DNA of 57,690 nt from assembly GCA_903789595.1 (NCBI GenBank), contig CAIFEZ010000022.1, positions 1 through 57,690 of the forward strand, written 5' to 3'. This DNA is from an uncultured eubacterium 1-6. Lineage in GTDB: Bacteria; Bacillota; Clostridia; Lachnospirales; Lachnospiraceae. A program made the position numbers and the translations under genes. The notes below the pieces were generated by a model that made no database searches, was not told where the DNA came from, and was given only the letters and a program-made list of their open reading frames with translations. The first letter of the stretch is position 1. Every line of letters begins with the position of its first letter. Below are positions 16,709 through 25,405 of the stretch, in pieces.

Positions 16709-17933
16709 AATGCAGCTTGTTCCGATCGAGAAGCTGGTGCCGTATGTAAATAACGCCAGGACCCATTCTCCGGAGCAAATAAATAAGCTCAGGTCCTCCC
16801 TGCGAGAGTTTGGGTTTATCAATCCTGTTATTATCGACCGTGACTTTGGTGTGATCGCCGGCCACGGTCGTATTCTTGCTGCAAAGGAAGAAAACATAAA
16901 AGAGGTGCCTTGCGTTTTTGCAGACCATTTGACCGAGGCGCAAAAGAAAGCTTATATCATCGCAGATAACCGCATGGCTATGGATGCCGGCTGGGACGAG
17001 GAATTGTTGCGCGTTGAGATTGAAGCGCTGCAGGCGGAGGCATTTGACCTTTCACTTACCGGTTTTGATGAGAAAGAGCTATCTGATCTTTTTAAGGATG
17101 ATACCGACGTTGAGGAAGATGACTTTGATGTGGATCAGGAACTATCGGAGCCGGCCATAACAAAAATGGGTGATGTGTGGACTCTTGGAAGGCACCGCCT
17201 GGTCTGTGGAGACTCAACGAAGGAAGAAACCTACGACGTGCTGATGCAGGGACAGAAGGCAAACCTGGTTGTTACCGATCCTCCATACAACGTTAACTAT
17301 GAAGGAACCGCTGGCAAGATCAAAAACGACAATATGGCCGACGAGAAGTTCTATCAGTTCCTTTTCGATGCTTTCCTTAACATGGAGCACTTCATGGCAA
17401 ATGACGCTTCAATTTATGTGTTTCATGCCGATACAGAAGGACTCAATTTCAGGAAGGCATTCTCGGATGCCGGCTTCTATCTTTCCGGTTGCTGTATCTG
17501 GATGAAGCCGAGTTTGGTGCTTGGCCGAAGCCCGTATCAGTGGCAGCACGAACCTTGCCTTTATGGTTGGAAGAAAAAGGGAAAGCATCAGTGGTACTCC
17601 GATAGGAAGCAGACCACGATCTGGTCCTTTGAAAAAACAAAGAAGAATACGGATCACCCGACCATGAAGCCGATTCCGCTTCTGGCATACCCGATCAAGA
17701 ATTCCTCTATGAGTAACACGCTGGTACTTGATCCGTTTGGAGGCAGTGGCTCAACGCTCATCGCCTGTGAACAGATGGAGCGAAGCTGCTATACCATCGA
17801 GCTGGATGAGAAGTACTGCGATGTAATTGTAAAGCGTTATATCGAGCAGGTTGGATCTTCAGACGAGGTGAGCGTCCTTCGTGATGGAAAGACATATTCT
17901 TTCGCGGAGCTTTGCACAGAACCGGATGAATAA
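16692..17933 (+). CDS. ParB-domain DNA methyltransferase
   Basis: 413 residues. The N-terminal ParB/Srx-like domain (about 8-95: 'KLVPYVNNARTHSPEQI', 'VIAGHGRILAAK') is joined to an N6-adenine/N4-cytosine methyltransferase with 'VVTDPPYNV' (about 192-200) and the SAM motif 'LDPFGGSGSTLIACE' (about 345-360). DPPY placed before the SAM motif makes it a beta-type enzyme. It likely protects phage DNA against host restriction. ATG 16692 is used; it overlaps the SAM synthetase gene by 17 bases. The ParB part may couple it to specific sites. Confidence 0.92.
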   Translation: MKTTTEMQLVPIEKLVPYVNNARTHSPEQINKLRSSLREFGFINPVIIDRDFGVIAGHGRILAAKEENIKEVPCVFADHLTEAQKKAYIIADNRMAMDAGWDEELLRVEIEALQAEAFDLSLTGFDEKELSDLFKDDTDVEEDDFDVDQELSEPAITKMGDVWTLGRHRLVCGDSTKEETYDVLMQGQKANLVVTDPPYNVNYEGTAGKIKNDNMADEKFYQFLFDAFLNMEHFMANDASIYVFHADTEGLNFRKAFSDAGFYLSGCCIWMKPSLVLGRSPYQWQHEPCLYGWKKKGKHQWYSDRKQTTIWSFEKTKKNTDHPTMKPIPLLAYPIKNSSMSNTLVLDPFGGSGSTLIACEQMERSCYTIELDEKYCDVIVKRYIEQVGSSDEVSVLRDGKTYSFAELCTEPDE

Positions 17934-18005
17934 GTCTTGTGTATGATGAACAGTTTCTGGGGAGGATTTTTGACAGGTATTCTTCCCGGAAATGTTGATA
18001 AATTG

Positions 18006-18049
18006 CTTGCTATATCAGGGCTTCAGAGTGATATATGTACATACCAAAA
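18006..18049 (+). promoter_or_regulatory. repeated promoter-like element, copy 1
   Basis: Consensus CTTGCTAT...TTyAGAGTGATwwAT shared without gaps with copies at 19154 and 43707. A -35-like TTGCTA (18007-18012) and an AT-rich -10 region (about 18031-18036) lie 18 bases apart. TATATCA (18011-18017) and TGATATA (18029-18035) form a perfect inverted repeat. The 17934-18067 gap holds nothing else clear. It should drive the 'virulence-related' protein gene. Confidence 0.6.
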
Positions 18050-18067
18050 AACAAGGAGGTATGCGCT

Positions 18068-18709
18068 ATGAACGCAAACTACAACGTAACAGGAAAAGAA
18101 CGCAAGGCCCTGGTTGAAGCGATCGAAAACATCGCCGGAATGAAGGCTGTTTACAAGAAGGCACCGACCTTCGAGTATGTGGTAAACAACTTCATTATCG
18201 ACAAGGAAGGCACAGTAACATGCAAAGATGAGGATGCACTTGAGGCACTTGTGCAGAGCTTAATAAGCGAAGGCTTCACACCGGAAGGCTATGAGGGGAC
18301 CATAGCACTTTCGATTGAAATTCCTTTTGACAAGGTTAACGTCGGAAACCTCACGAAGCTCATCGACGCTAAAGGGAACCTGATCCGAAAGGCCCTGGGA
18401 ACGGACGATCTCCGAATTGAAATGAAAGAGGATCGAGTGGCATTCCCTTGGTTTTCAGAAGCGGACGCGGACAGTGCCAAAGCCTATACGGATTTCATTT
18501 CGGCACTCTGCCGCATGAGCAAGGAAGCAAAGCGCGTGACCGCAACCGAAAAGGAAGTCGAAAACGAGAAGTACGCATTCCGATGCTTCCTTTTACGACT
18601 TGGGTTTATCGGAGATGAGTACAAGATGGATCGCAAGATCCTGCTTAAGAATCTGACCGGATCATCGGCATTTAAGGATGGAGGTGCTGCACATGAGATT
18701 TCCGAGTAA
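18068..18709 (+). CDS. phage 'virulence-related' protein (unknown function)
   Basis: 213 residues. It begins 'MNANYNVTGKERKALVEAI' and continues 'KAPTFEYVVNNFIIDKEG', the hallmark of a family widely annotated as virulence-related protein in Clostridia prophages; no activity is established and the name carries no functional meaning. No transmembrane or signal segment is seen. Start by AAGGAGG (18053-18059). It has its own upstream repeat promoter and overlaps the DUF4314 gene by 17 bases. Confidence 0.7.
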   Translation: MNANYNVTGKERKALVEAIENIAGMKAVYKKAPTFEYVVNNFIIDKEGTVTCKDEDALEALVQSLISEGFTPEGYEGTIALSIEIPFDKVNVGNLTKLIDAKGNLIRKALGTDDLRIEMKEDRVAFPWFSEADADSAKAYTDFISALCRMSKEAKRVTATEKEVENEKYAFRCFLLRLGFIGDEYKMDRKILLKNLTGSSAFKDGGAAHEISE

Positions 18710-18923
18710 AGAACTGGTGGAACACATCAAGGCGGCATACCCTGCCGGGACCCGCGTAGAGCTTGTTGCGATGAACGATGTGCAGGCTCCTCCGATCGGA
18801 ACCAGGGGCACGGTGATCGGGGTGGACGATATCGGCTCCATCATGGTCCATTGGGATAATGGCAGCGGCCTGTCGGTTGCTTACGGAGAAGACCGTTGTA
18901 AGGTGGTGGCCGATGATGAGTGA
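18693..18923 (+). CDS. DUF4314 phage protein
   Basis: 76 residues. 'YPAGTRVELVAMND' followed by 'PIGTRGTVIGVDDIGSIMV' and 'WDNGSGLSVAYGEDRC' is the DUF4314 pattern, a small beta-barrel-like (SH3-like) domain of unknown role found next to terminases in Clostridia phages. Start by GGAGG (18680-18684). It overlaps the preceding gene by 17 bases and the next by 11. Confidence 0.8.
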   Translation: MRFPSKELVEHIKAAYPAGTRVELVAMNDVQAPPIGTRGTVIGVDDIGSIMVHWDNGSGLSVAYGEDRCKVVADDE

Positions 18924-19092
18924 AACGGTAAAAGAACAGATACTTGCGATCCGGGATACTGGCCTTACAAACATGTTTGATGTATATGCGGTGCAGCGTT
19001 TGGCGTATGAACGAGACTTCTACGACCTGGTGCTTTACCTCGAAGATAACCGCAAAGAGTATGTGCAGTTCATCATGACGGGAGAGGCATAA
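18913..19092 (+). CDS. DUF5049 phage protein
   Basis: 59 residues. 'VKEQILAIRDTGLTNMFDVY' and 'YERDFYDLVLYLEDN' match DUF5049, a small helical phage protein of unknown role that regularly follows DUF4314. Either ATG 18913 or ATG 18916 could start it; AGGTGG at 18901-18906 supports both. Confidence 0.75.
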   Translation: MMSETVKEQILAIRDTGLTNMFDVYAVQRLAYERDFYDLVLYLEDNRKEYVQFIMTGEA

Positions 19093-19153
19093 ACTACACA
19101 ATTTCCTTCCCGGATTATTGTGCAGGATATGTCCTGGAATATCACATAAAACG

Positions 19154-19197
19154 CTTGCTATATAAGAGCTTTAGAGTGATATATGTACATACCAAAA
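19154..19197 (+). promoter_or_regulatory. repeated promoter-like element, copy 2
   Basis: Same 44-base element as at 18006: TTGCTA (19155-19160), TTTAGAGTGATATATG, and the same ACATACCAAAA downstream end. It lies in the 124-base gap before the 81-residue gene, whose binding site CGGAGGT follows at 19201. Confidence 0.6.
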
Positions 19198-19216
19198 CGA
19201 ACGGAGGTAAAAAACC

Positions 19217-19462
19217 ATGTGGAGCGAAGGAGTTATCGGGATACCGGATGCAAAGGATAAGGAGAAGTACACGAAGTGCCATTACTGGGTAAAGCATTTT
19301 GAGGAAGGTAGCGAGTTCGGGATCAACGGCGGCAGGATATCAAAGCTGATGATTAAGATCGACGGAAAGACCACCTGCAACTACGATCGCGGCTGGGATA
19401 TTGAGCCGGAGGATGAGCCGACCAGACTTGCATACATGATCCTTTTGGAAAACTACAACTAA
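19217..19462 (+). CDS. small phage protein, DUF7678-like
   Basis: 81 residues with 'CHYWVKHFEEGSEFGINGGR' and 'ISKLMIKIDGKTTCNYDRGW', a small beta-rich protein that resembles a short family common beside phage terminases (likely DUF7678). Function unknown. Start by ACGGAGG (19200-19206). It is the only gene between a repeated promoter and a hairpin cluster, so it forms its own transcription unit. Confidence 0.65.
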   Translation: MWSEGVIGIPDAKDKEKYTKCHYWVKHFEEGSEFGINGGRISKLMIKIDGKTTCNYDRGWDIEPEDEPTRLAYMILLENYN

Positions 19463-19469
19463 AAAGAAG

Positions 19470-19548
19470 CCAAATTGAAGATTTGGAGAGCATGGCCCAA
19501 TAGGGCTATCTCTCGTATAGGACGACTTGCTACGGCAGGTCATTTTTT
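19470..19548 (+). terminator. cluster of three hairpins ending in an intrinsic terminator before terL
   Basis: CCAAAT/ATTTGG (19470-19475/19481-19486), then GAGAG/CTCTC enclosing GGCCC/GGGCT (19486-19514), then GACTTGC-TACG-GCAGGTC (19524-19541) followed by ATTTTTT. The last is a good terminator with a stable UACG loop. It stands directly before the large terminase gene, which needs expression from upstream or from a promoter not recognised here. Confidence 0.7.
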
Positions 19549-19574
19549 ATGCCTGAAGAAAGGAGTGACGGCGT

Positions 19575-21179
19575 TTGATAAGAAAACTGAAGAACTACAA
19601 GCCGACCAGCTTCATGGCAAAGACATCTCATTACGATGAGTACGCAGCAGATTACGCTGTGGCCTTCATCGAGCAGCTCTGTCACACCAAGGGCACCTGG
19701 GCCGGTAAAAAGTTCGAGCTGATTGATTGGCAGGAGCAAATCATCAGGGACCTGTTCGGGGTGCTGAAGGAAAACGGATATCGCCAGTTTAATACGGCGT
19801 ATATAGAAATTCCGAAGAAGCAAGGTAAATCTGAACTTGCTGCGGCAGTTGCGCTGTTGCTCCTCTGCGGCGATGGCGAGGAACGCGCAGAAGTATACGG
19901 ATGTGCTGCTGACCGTAACCAGGCCAAGATTGTATTTGATGTAGCCGTTGACATGGTGCGCTTTTCACCTGCGCTCTCTAAGAGAGTAAAGATTCTGGAG
20001 TCCCAAAAGAAGCTGGTCTTCAAACCGACGAACAGCTCATACCAGGTCCTTTCTGCTGATGTAGCGAACAAGCACGGCTTTAATACACACGGGGTTATCT
20101 TCGATGAATTGCATACACAGCCTAACAGAAAACTCTTTGATGTTATGCTGCAAGGTTCCGGAGATGCGCGTATGCAGCCACTTTACTTTTTGATCACGAC
20201 GGCCGGGAACGATACAAACTCGATCTGCTACGAAGTGCATCAAAAAGCTCTGGATATTCAGGCTGGCAGAAAGATCGATCCGACTTTCTACTCGGTGATT
20301 TATGGCGCTGATGAGAATGAGGATTGGACTGATCCAAAGGTCTGGAAGAAAGCAAATCCGTCCCTGGGGATTACGGTTGGAATCGATAAGGTCAAAGCAG
20401 CCTGTGAATCCGCACAACAAAACCCCGGTGAAGAGAATGCCTTCCGACAGCTACGCCTTAACCAGTGGGTAAAGCAGTCGGTCCACTGGATGCCAATGGA
20501 AAAGTGGGATGCATGTGCATTTCCTGTTTCGGAGGATGATCTGGAAGGCCGTGTTTGTTACGGCGGTCTCGACCTTTCGAGCACAACGGATATCACAGCG
20601 TTTGTGCTGGTTTTCCCGCCGGAGGATGAAGAGGATAAATACGTCATCCTGCCATACTTCTGGATACCGGAGGATACATTGGATCTCCGCGTGAGCAGGG
20701 ACCACGTTCCTTACGACATCTGGGAGAGGCAGGGACATCTTATGACGACCGAAGGGAACGTTGTCCACTACGGATATATTGAAAAGTTCATCGAAAGTCT
20801 GGGTGAACGATTCAACATCCGTGAGATTGCCTTCGATAGATGGGGCGCGGTTCAGATGGTTCAGAATCTCGAAGGTATGGGCTTTACCGTAGTTCCATTT
20901 GGCCAGGGCTTTAAGGACATGAGTCCGCCTACAAAAGAACTGATGAAGCTGACCTTGGAAAAAAGAATCGCTCACGGAGGACATCCGGTGCTTCGTTGGA
21001 TGATGGACAACATTTATATCCGCCAGGACCCGGCCGGGAACATTAAGGCGGATAAAGAAAAAAGTACAGAAAAGATCGATGGTGCAATAGCAACCATCAT
21101 GGGGCTCGACCGTGCTATTCGATGCGGCAATGACACGGGTGAGAGTGTTTACGATTCTCGCGGGCTTTTATTTATCTGA
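19575..21179 (+). CDS. terL: phage terminase large subunit
   Basis: 534-residue packaging ATPase-nuclease. The ATPase has Walker A 'IEIPKKQGKSELAA' (about 77-90), Walker B 'GVIFDELHTQ' (about 173-182) and coupling 'LITTAGND'. The C-terminal nuclease begins 'YGGLDLSSTTDITA' (about 328-341) and continues 'IREIAFDRWGAVQM'. It is of the HK97/P27-partner type. TTG at 19575 is the start: AAAGGAGTG lies just upstream, and the conserved 'KLKNYKPTSFMAKTS' begins right after it. Full length. Confidence 0.95.
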   Translation: MIRKLKNYKPTSFMAKTSHYDEYAADYAVAFIEQLCHTKGTWAGKKFELIDWQEQIIRDLFGVLKENGYRQFNTAYIEIPKKQGKSELAAAVALLLLCGDGEERAEVYGCAADRNQAKIVFDVAVDMVRFSPALSKRVKILESQKKLVFKPTNSSYQVLSADVANKHGFNTHGVIFDELHTQPNRKLFDVMLQGSGDARMQPLYFLITTAGNDTNSICYEVHQKALDIQAGRKIDPTFYSVIYGADENEDWTDPKVWKKANPSLGITVGIDKVKAACESAQQNPGEENAFRQLRLNQWVKQSVHWMPMEKWDACAFPVSEDDLEGRVCYGGLDLSSTTDITAFVLVFPPEDEEDKYVILPYFWIPEDTLDLRVSRDHVPYDIWERQGHLMTTEGNVVHYGYIEKFIESLGERFNIREIAFDRWGAVQMVQNLEGMGFTVVPFGQGFKDMSPPTKELMKLTLEKRIAHGGHPVLRWMMDNIYIRQDPAGNIKADKEKSTEKIDGAIATIMGLDRAIRCGNDTGESVYDSRGLLFI

Positions 21180-21196
21180 AAGGACGGTGATCAAAT

Positions 21197-22528
21197 ATGG
21201 GAATATTCAGTGGACTCTTTCGGTCGCGCGATAAGCCCACCGACAGAACTGCCGGATCAAGCTATGCCTTTTATATGGGCGGCACTACATCCGGCAAGGT
21301 CGTAACAGAACGGTCTGCTATGCAGATGACAGCGGTTTACGCCTGTGTGCGTATTTTGTCGGAAGCGATCGCCGGACTACCGTTACAGGTCTACCAGTAT
21401 AAAGACGATGGCGGGAAAGAAAAAGCGATGCAGCATCCGCTTTACCACCTGCTTCATGACGAGCCAAACCCTGAGATGAGTTCATTCGTGTTTCGAGAGA
21501 CACTGATGACTCATCTTTTGTTATGGGGAAATGCATACGCGCAGGTAATCCGTAATGGCAAGGGTGAGGTGGTAGCACTGTATCCGCTGATGCCAAACAA
21601 AATGCAGGTCAACCGCGATGAGAACGGTCATCTGTATTACCAGTACAGCCATTCCAATGATGAAGCACCTACCGCAAAAGGCAGTACCGTCATCCTGCAA
21701 CCGTCGGATGTGCTTCATATACCGGGCCTCGGCTTTGACGGGCTCGTGGGTTATAGCCCTATTGCAATGGCGAAAAATGCGATCGGACTTGCGATTGCTA
21801 CCGAAGAATATGGCTCTAAGTTCTTTGCCAATGGTGCGGCTCCCGGTGGTGTCCTGGAACATCCCGGCACGATAAAGGACCCGCAGAAGGTCAGGGATGC
21901 ATGGCAGACGCAGTTCGGTGGTAGCCAGAATGCAAACAGGATCGCAGTTTTGGAAGAAGGAATGAAATACACGCCAATCGGTATCTCACCGGAGCAGGCG
22001 CAGTTCCTCGAAACCAGGAAGTTTCAGATTAACGAGATAGCTCGAATTTTCAGAGTTCCGCCTCACATGGTTGGAGACCTTGAGAAGTCGAGCTTTTCCA
22101 ATATTGAGCAGCAGTCGCTGGAGTTTGTGAAATACACCCTGGACCCGTGGGTAGTCAGATGGGAGCAGTCGATTATGCGAACGCTTCTGTCGCCAGATGA
22201 AAAGAAACGCTACTACGTGAAATTCAATCTGGAAGGATTGCTTCGCGGTGATTACCAGAGTCGTATGAACGGCTATGCCACAGCAAGGCAGAACGGCTGG
22301 ATGTCTGCAAACGATATCAGAGAGCTTGAAAACCTCGACCGTATTCCTGCTGAAGAAGGCGGCGATTTGTATCTCATAAACGGCAATATGCTCCCGCTCG
22401 GTGATGCGGGCGCTTTTGCAAATACAAGTAACGATGACGGAAAGGAGGACAACACCGATGAAGAACAAGAAGTTCTGGGTGTGGAAGAACACGGCGGACG
22501 ACGGACCGGACGTAGAACGAGTCCTTGA
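21197..22528 (+). CDS. HK97-family phage portal protein
   Basis: 443-residue dodecameric head-entry protein. Typical stretches: 'AVYACVRILSEAIAGLPLQV' (about 49-68), 'HPLYHLLHDEPNPEMSSF', 'HIPGLGFDGLVGYSPI', 'ARIFRVPPHMVGDLEKSS' and 'YYVKFNLEGLLRGD'. The last 24 residues, rich in Glu and Arg, are read in a different frame over the start of the protease gene (71-base overlap), suggesting that the portal end was extended over its neighbour. Confidence 0.95.
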   Translation: MGIFSGLFRSRDKPTDRTAGSSYAFYMGGTTSGKVVTERSAMQMTAVYACVRILSEAIAGLPLQVYQYKDDGGKEKAMQHPLYHLLHDEPNPEMSSFVFRETLMTHLLLWGNAYAQVIRNGKGEVVALYPLMPNKMQVNRDENGHLYYQYSHSNDEAPTAKGSTVILQPSDVLHIPGLGFDGLVGYSPIAMAKNAIGLAIATEEYGSKFFANGAAPGGVLEHPGTIKDPQKVRDAWQTQFGGSQNANRIAVLEEGMKYTPIGISPEQAQFLETRKFQINEIARIFRVPPHMVGDLEKSSFSNIEQQSLEFVKYTLDPWVVRWEQSIMRTLLSPDEKKRYYVKFNLEGLLRGDYQSRMNGYATARQNGWMSANDIRELENLDRIPAEEGGDLYLINGNMLPLGDAGAFANTSNDDGKEDNTDEEQEVLGVEEHGGRRTGRRTSP

Positions 22529-23192
22529 GCTAAACGGCACTATTGCCGAGGAGAGCTGGTTTGACGATGACATCACTCCAGCAATGTTCAAGGATGAGCT
22601 GTTTTCCGGCTCCGGCCCGATCACCATTTGGATCAATTCCCCAGGTGGCGATTGCATCGCGGCCAGCCAGATCTATTCCATGCTCATGGATTACAAAGGC
22701 GACGTTACTGTCAAGATCGATGGCATTGCGGCATCTGCTGCTTCCGTCATCGCTATGGCCGGAACAAAGGTGCTCATGGCACCAACAGCGCTGATGATGA
22801 TCCACAATCCTGCAACGGCAGCCTTTGGAGATCACGAGGATATGCAGAAAGCAATCGAGATGCTTAACGAAGTCAAGGAAAGCATCATCAATGCCTATGA
22901 AATCAAGACGGGTCTTTCCAGAGCCAAGCTCTCACATCTTATGGATGCGGAGACGTGGATGAACGCACATAAGGCAATCGAGCTCGGATTCTCAGACGCA
23001 GTACTTGAGGATGAGAAGAAATCCGTAGTCCCGGACGAGGCGTATGCGTTTTCCAGCAAGGCAGTAGCCGTAGCGCTAATGAACAAGATCGTAGGCAAGG
23101 CAAAACCTGAACCGGCCGAGCCTGCAAAACCTGAAGGTCGCTCTGTTGATGAACTTAAAGAGAGACTTGCAACCATCAAAAAGTACATGTGA
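22458..23192 (+). CDS. ClpP-type head maturation protease
   Basis: 244-residue serine protease of the ClpP fold that trims capsid and scaffold during head assembly. The strand 'ITIWINSPGGDCIAASQIY' (about 55-73) precedes the nucleophile in 'DGIAASAAS' (S93), and 'MMIHNPAT' gives the catalytic His (H116). A Pro/Ala-rich linker near the end ('KPEPAEPAKPEG') leads to a short C-terminal helix that may act as scaffold. Start ATG 22458 by AAAGGAGG (22441-22448), inside the portal gene. Confidence 0.93.
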   Translation: MKNKKFWVWKNTADDGPDVERVLELNGTIAEESWFDDDITPAMFKDELFSGSGPITIWINSPGGDCIAASQIYSMLMDYKGDVTVKIDGIAASAASVIAMAGTKVLMAPTALMMIHNPATAAFGDHEDMQKAIEMLNEVKESIINAYEIKTGLSRAKLSHLMDAETWMNAHKAIELGFSDAVLEDEKKSVVPDEAYAFSSKAVAVALMNKIVGKAKPEPAEPAKPEGRSVDELKERLATIKKYM

Positions 23193-23209
23193 AATGGAGG
23201 ATTTTAATC

Positions 23210-24388
23210 ATGACTGTAAATGAACTTCGCGCAAAGCGTGCAACTCTGTGGAATACGATGGAGGGATTCCTCGATACACACAGAACAGACAAAGGCGTTC
23301 TTTCCGCAGAGGATGACGCCACTTACAACAATATGGAAAAGGATCTCGATGATCTTACCAACGAGATCAAGCGTATGGAGCGTAGAGACGCTATTGAGGC
23401 TGAGCTTTCCAAGCCTGTCGATAGACCTCTTACCGGAAAGCCTGAGAAGCAGGAGTCTGAGAAGGTCGGTCGTGCTTCTAATGCTTACAAGGAAGATTTC
23501 GGCAGACATCTTCGCGGCAAGACACTGCTTCATAATGTACTCTCCGAGGGTACCGATGCTGATGGCGGCTATCTTGTTCCGGAGGAATTCGAGCGCCAGA
23601 TCGTAACGACTCTTGAGGAGGCAAACGTGGTGCGTTCTCTTGCGAAGGTAATCACTACTGGAAGCGAGCGTAAGATTCCGGTGGCAGCTACTCACTCTGT
23701 TGCGCAGTGGACTGCTGAAAACGCTGCTTATACAGAAAGCAATCCGACTTTCGGCCAGAAGCAGATCGATGCGTATAAGCTCACTGACCTCATTCGTGTA
23801 AGTCAGGAGCTTTTGCAGGATTCTGCTTTTGATCTTGAAAGCTATATCGCTGGCGAGTTTGCCCGTGCTTTCGGTATCGCTGAAGAGGAAGCATTCTGCG
23901 TGGGTACTGGTACGAATCAGCCTACCGGTATCTTTACTGCGAACGGCGGCGATGTCGGTGTTACTGCGGCGGCAACTAACGCTATCACAGCGGATGAGCT
24001 TATCAGCCTTGTGTATGCGCTCAAGAGCCCTTATCGCAGAAATGCTAAGTTCCTTATGAACGACAGCACAATTGCGGCAATCAGAAAGCTTAAGGACGGT
24101 AACGGCGTATACCTCTGGCAGCCTTCTCTGCAGGCAGGTGAGCCTGATAAGCTCCTGGGTTATGACCTCTACACTTCTCCTTACGTTCCTGCAGTAGCTT
24201 CCAGCGCTTATGCAATCGCCTTCGGTGATTTCCAGAACTATTGGATCGCAGATCGTGCTGGCAGAACTGTTCAGAGACTCAATGAGCTCTATGCTACAAA
24301 CGGTCAGGTTGGCTATGTGGCTACAGAACGTGTCGACGGTAAGGTGATCCTTGCTGAAGGTATCAAGCTCCTTCAGATGAAGGCGTAA
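23210..24388 (+). CDS. HK97-type major capsid protein
   Basis: 392 residues. The N-terminal coiled-coil delta domain (about 1-65, 'NNMEKDLDDLTNEIKRMERR') acts as scaffold and is usually removed. The capsid fold starts near 'GTDADGGYLVPEEFERQI' (about 106-123), with 'RKIPVAATHSVAQWTAENA', 'YKLTDLIRVSQELLQDSAFD' and 'ALKSPYRRNAKFLMNDSTI'. Start ATG 23210 by TGGAGG (23195-23200). Normal length and order after the protease. Confidence 0.96.
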   Translation: MTVNELRAKRATLWNTMEGFLDTHRTDKGVLSAEDDATYNNMEKDLDDLTNEIKRMERRDAIEAELSKPVDRPLTGKPEKQESEKVGRASNAYKEDFGRHLRGKTLLHNVLSEGTDADGGYLVPEEFERQIVTTLEEANVVRSLAKVITTGSERKIPVAATHSVAQWTAENAAYTESNPTFGQKQIDAYKLTDLIRVSQELLQDSAFDLESYIAGEFARAFGIAEEEAFCVGTGTNQPTGIFTANGGDVGVTAAATNAITADELISLVYALKSPYRRNAKFLMNDSTIAAIRKLKDGNGVYLWQPSLQAGEPDKLLGYDLYTSPYVPAVASSAYAIAFGDFQNYWIADRAGRTVQRLNELYATNGQVGYVATERVDGKVILAEGIKLLQMKA

Positions 24389-24401
24389 GGAGGGATGCGA
24401 T

Positions 24402-25073
24402 ATGAGTGAGTATAACGCAAAAAACTACACCGAACAGGGCGGCGAAGTCACCCATATCGGTGGAGTTCTTCAGTTTGATGAGGGCGGCAAATTGGAAGGT
24501 GGTCTTATGCCTAACCAGGATGCCGCCACTGGAACAGGCGCGACAGGCGGCACCAATGCGATAGCCGCTATTAACGCCTTGCTTATCAAACTCAAAAATG
24601 CAGGACTTATGGTCGCTGATTCATGGGATGCTCCGACCGTTACCAAAAACCTTAATGATACCGAAGCAAGCCATGCCGATAGACAGACAAATACGGAGGA
24701 TATTTCCTCGGTGGAGGTTGCAGATGGAATCATCACAATTACGCTTTCAAAGAAAGTGAGTGAACTCAAGGATTTCGATGGTAAAAACGGCTGGGGTGTT
24801 CATAAGTGGCTTGGCATCGGTATCCGTCCTTGGACAAATGCTATCACGGATCTTTACTACAACGGTACTAAGTTAACCGCTGAGGATATTTCCGAGGCGC
24901 AGTCTGTTGGCCTAAATGACACCGGGTACTTTGTGCGTTGGGTGGCTGCGGACCTTGTTCTTGCTGGAGATAACACACAGAAATCCGTGGATACATTCAC
25001 TGTTTGGGCAGATGGTTATCAGACAGCGACCTATAAGCTGAGAATCGTTGAGCCCACTACACAGGAATCTTAA
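24402..25073 (+). CDS. phage head fiber protein
   Basis: 223 residues. N-terminal 'YNAKNYTEQGGEVTHIGGVL' followed by 'IAAINALLIKLKNAGLM' matches head-fiber proteins (phi29 gp8.5-like family) that decorate the capsid. The C-terminal 140 residues form a beta-rich domain with 'VEVADGIITITLSKKVSEL' that could bind host surface or shape the capsid exterior. It lies between capsid and head-tail connector genes, as usual. Confidence 0.8.
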   Translation: MSEYNAKNYTEQGGEVTHIGGVLQFDEGGKLEGGLMPNQDAATGTGATGGTNAIAAINALLIKLKNAGLMVADSWDAPTVTKNLNDTEASHADRQTNTEDISSVEVADGIITITLSKKVSELKDFDGKNGWGVHKWLGIGIRPWTNAITDLYYNGTKLTAEDISEAQSVGLNDTGYFVRWVAADLVLAGDNTQKSVDTFTVWADGYQTATYKLRIVEPTTQES

Positions 25074-25091
25074 GGAAAGGAGGCGGCAGTG

Positions 25092-25403
25092 ATGGAAACG
25101 TTGCTCGATAAAGTAAAAGCCAATCTGATCCTGGAACACTCAGCGGACGATGAGCTGCTCACGCAGTACATTACTGCCGCTGTTTCCTATGCGGAGAGCT
25201 ACCAGCACATCGCTGAAGGATATTACTCCGAGAATGATATGCCGGCGACAACAGAGCAGGCAGTCATCATGCTGGCGAGCCACTTCTATGAAAGTAGGGA
25301 TGGGTCTACAGGCGGCTTCTTCGCAGATAACACAAATGCAGCGCAGCAGGTATGGAACACGGTCAACCTTCTGCTTCGGCTTGACCGAGATTGGAAGGTG
25401 TGA
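25092..25403 (+). CDS. head-tail connector protein (HK97 gp6-like)
   Basis: 103 residues, mostly helical: 'LLDKVKANLILEHSADDELL' and 'AVSYAESYQHIAEGYY', then 'QAVIMLASHFYESRDGS'. This is the DNA-packaging/adaptor ring protein that docks beneath the portal. The starts GTG 25089 and ATG 25092 are adjacent; ATG is preferred, preceded by AAAGGAGGCGG. Confidence 0.88.
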   Translation: METLLDKVKANLILEHSADDELLTQYITAAVSYAESYQHIAEGYYSENDMPATTEQAVIMLASHFYESRDGSTGGFFADNTNAAQQVWNTVNLLLRLDRDWKV

Positions 25404-25405
25404 GC

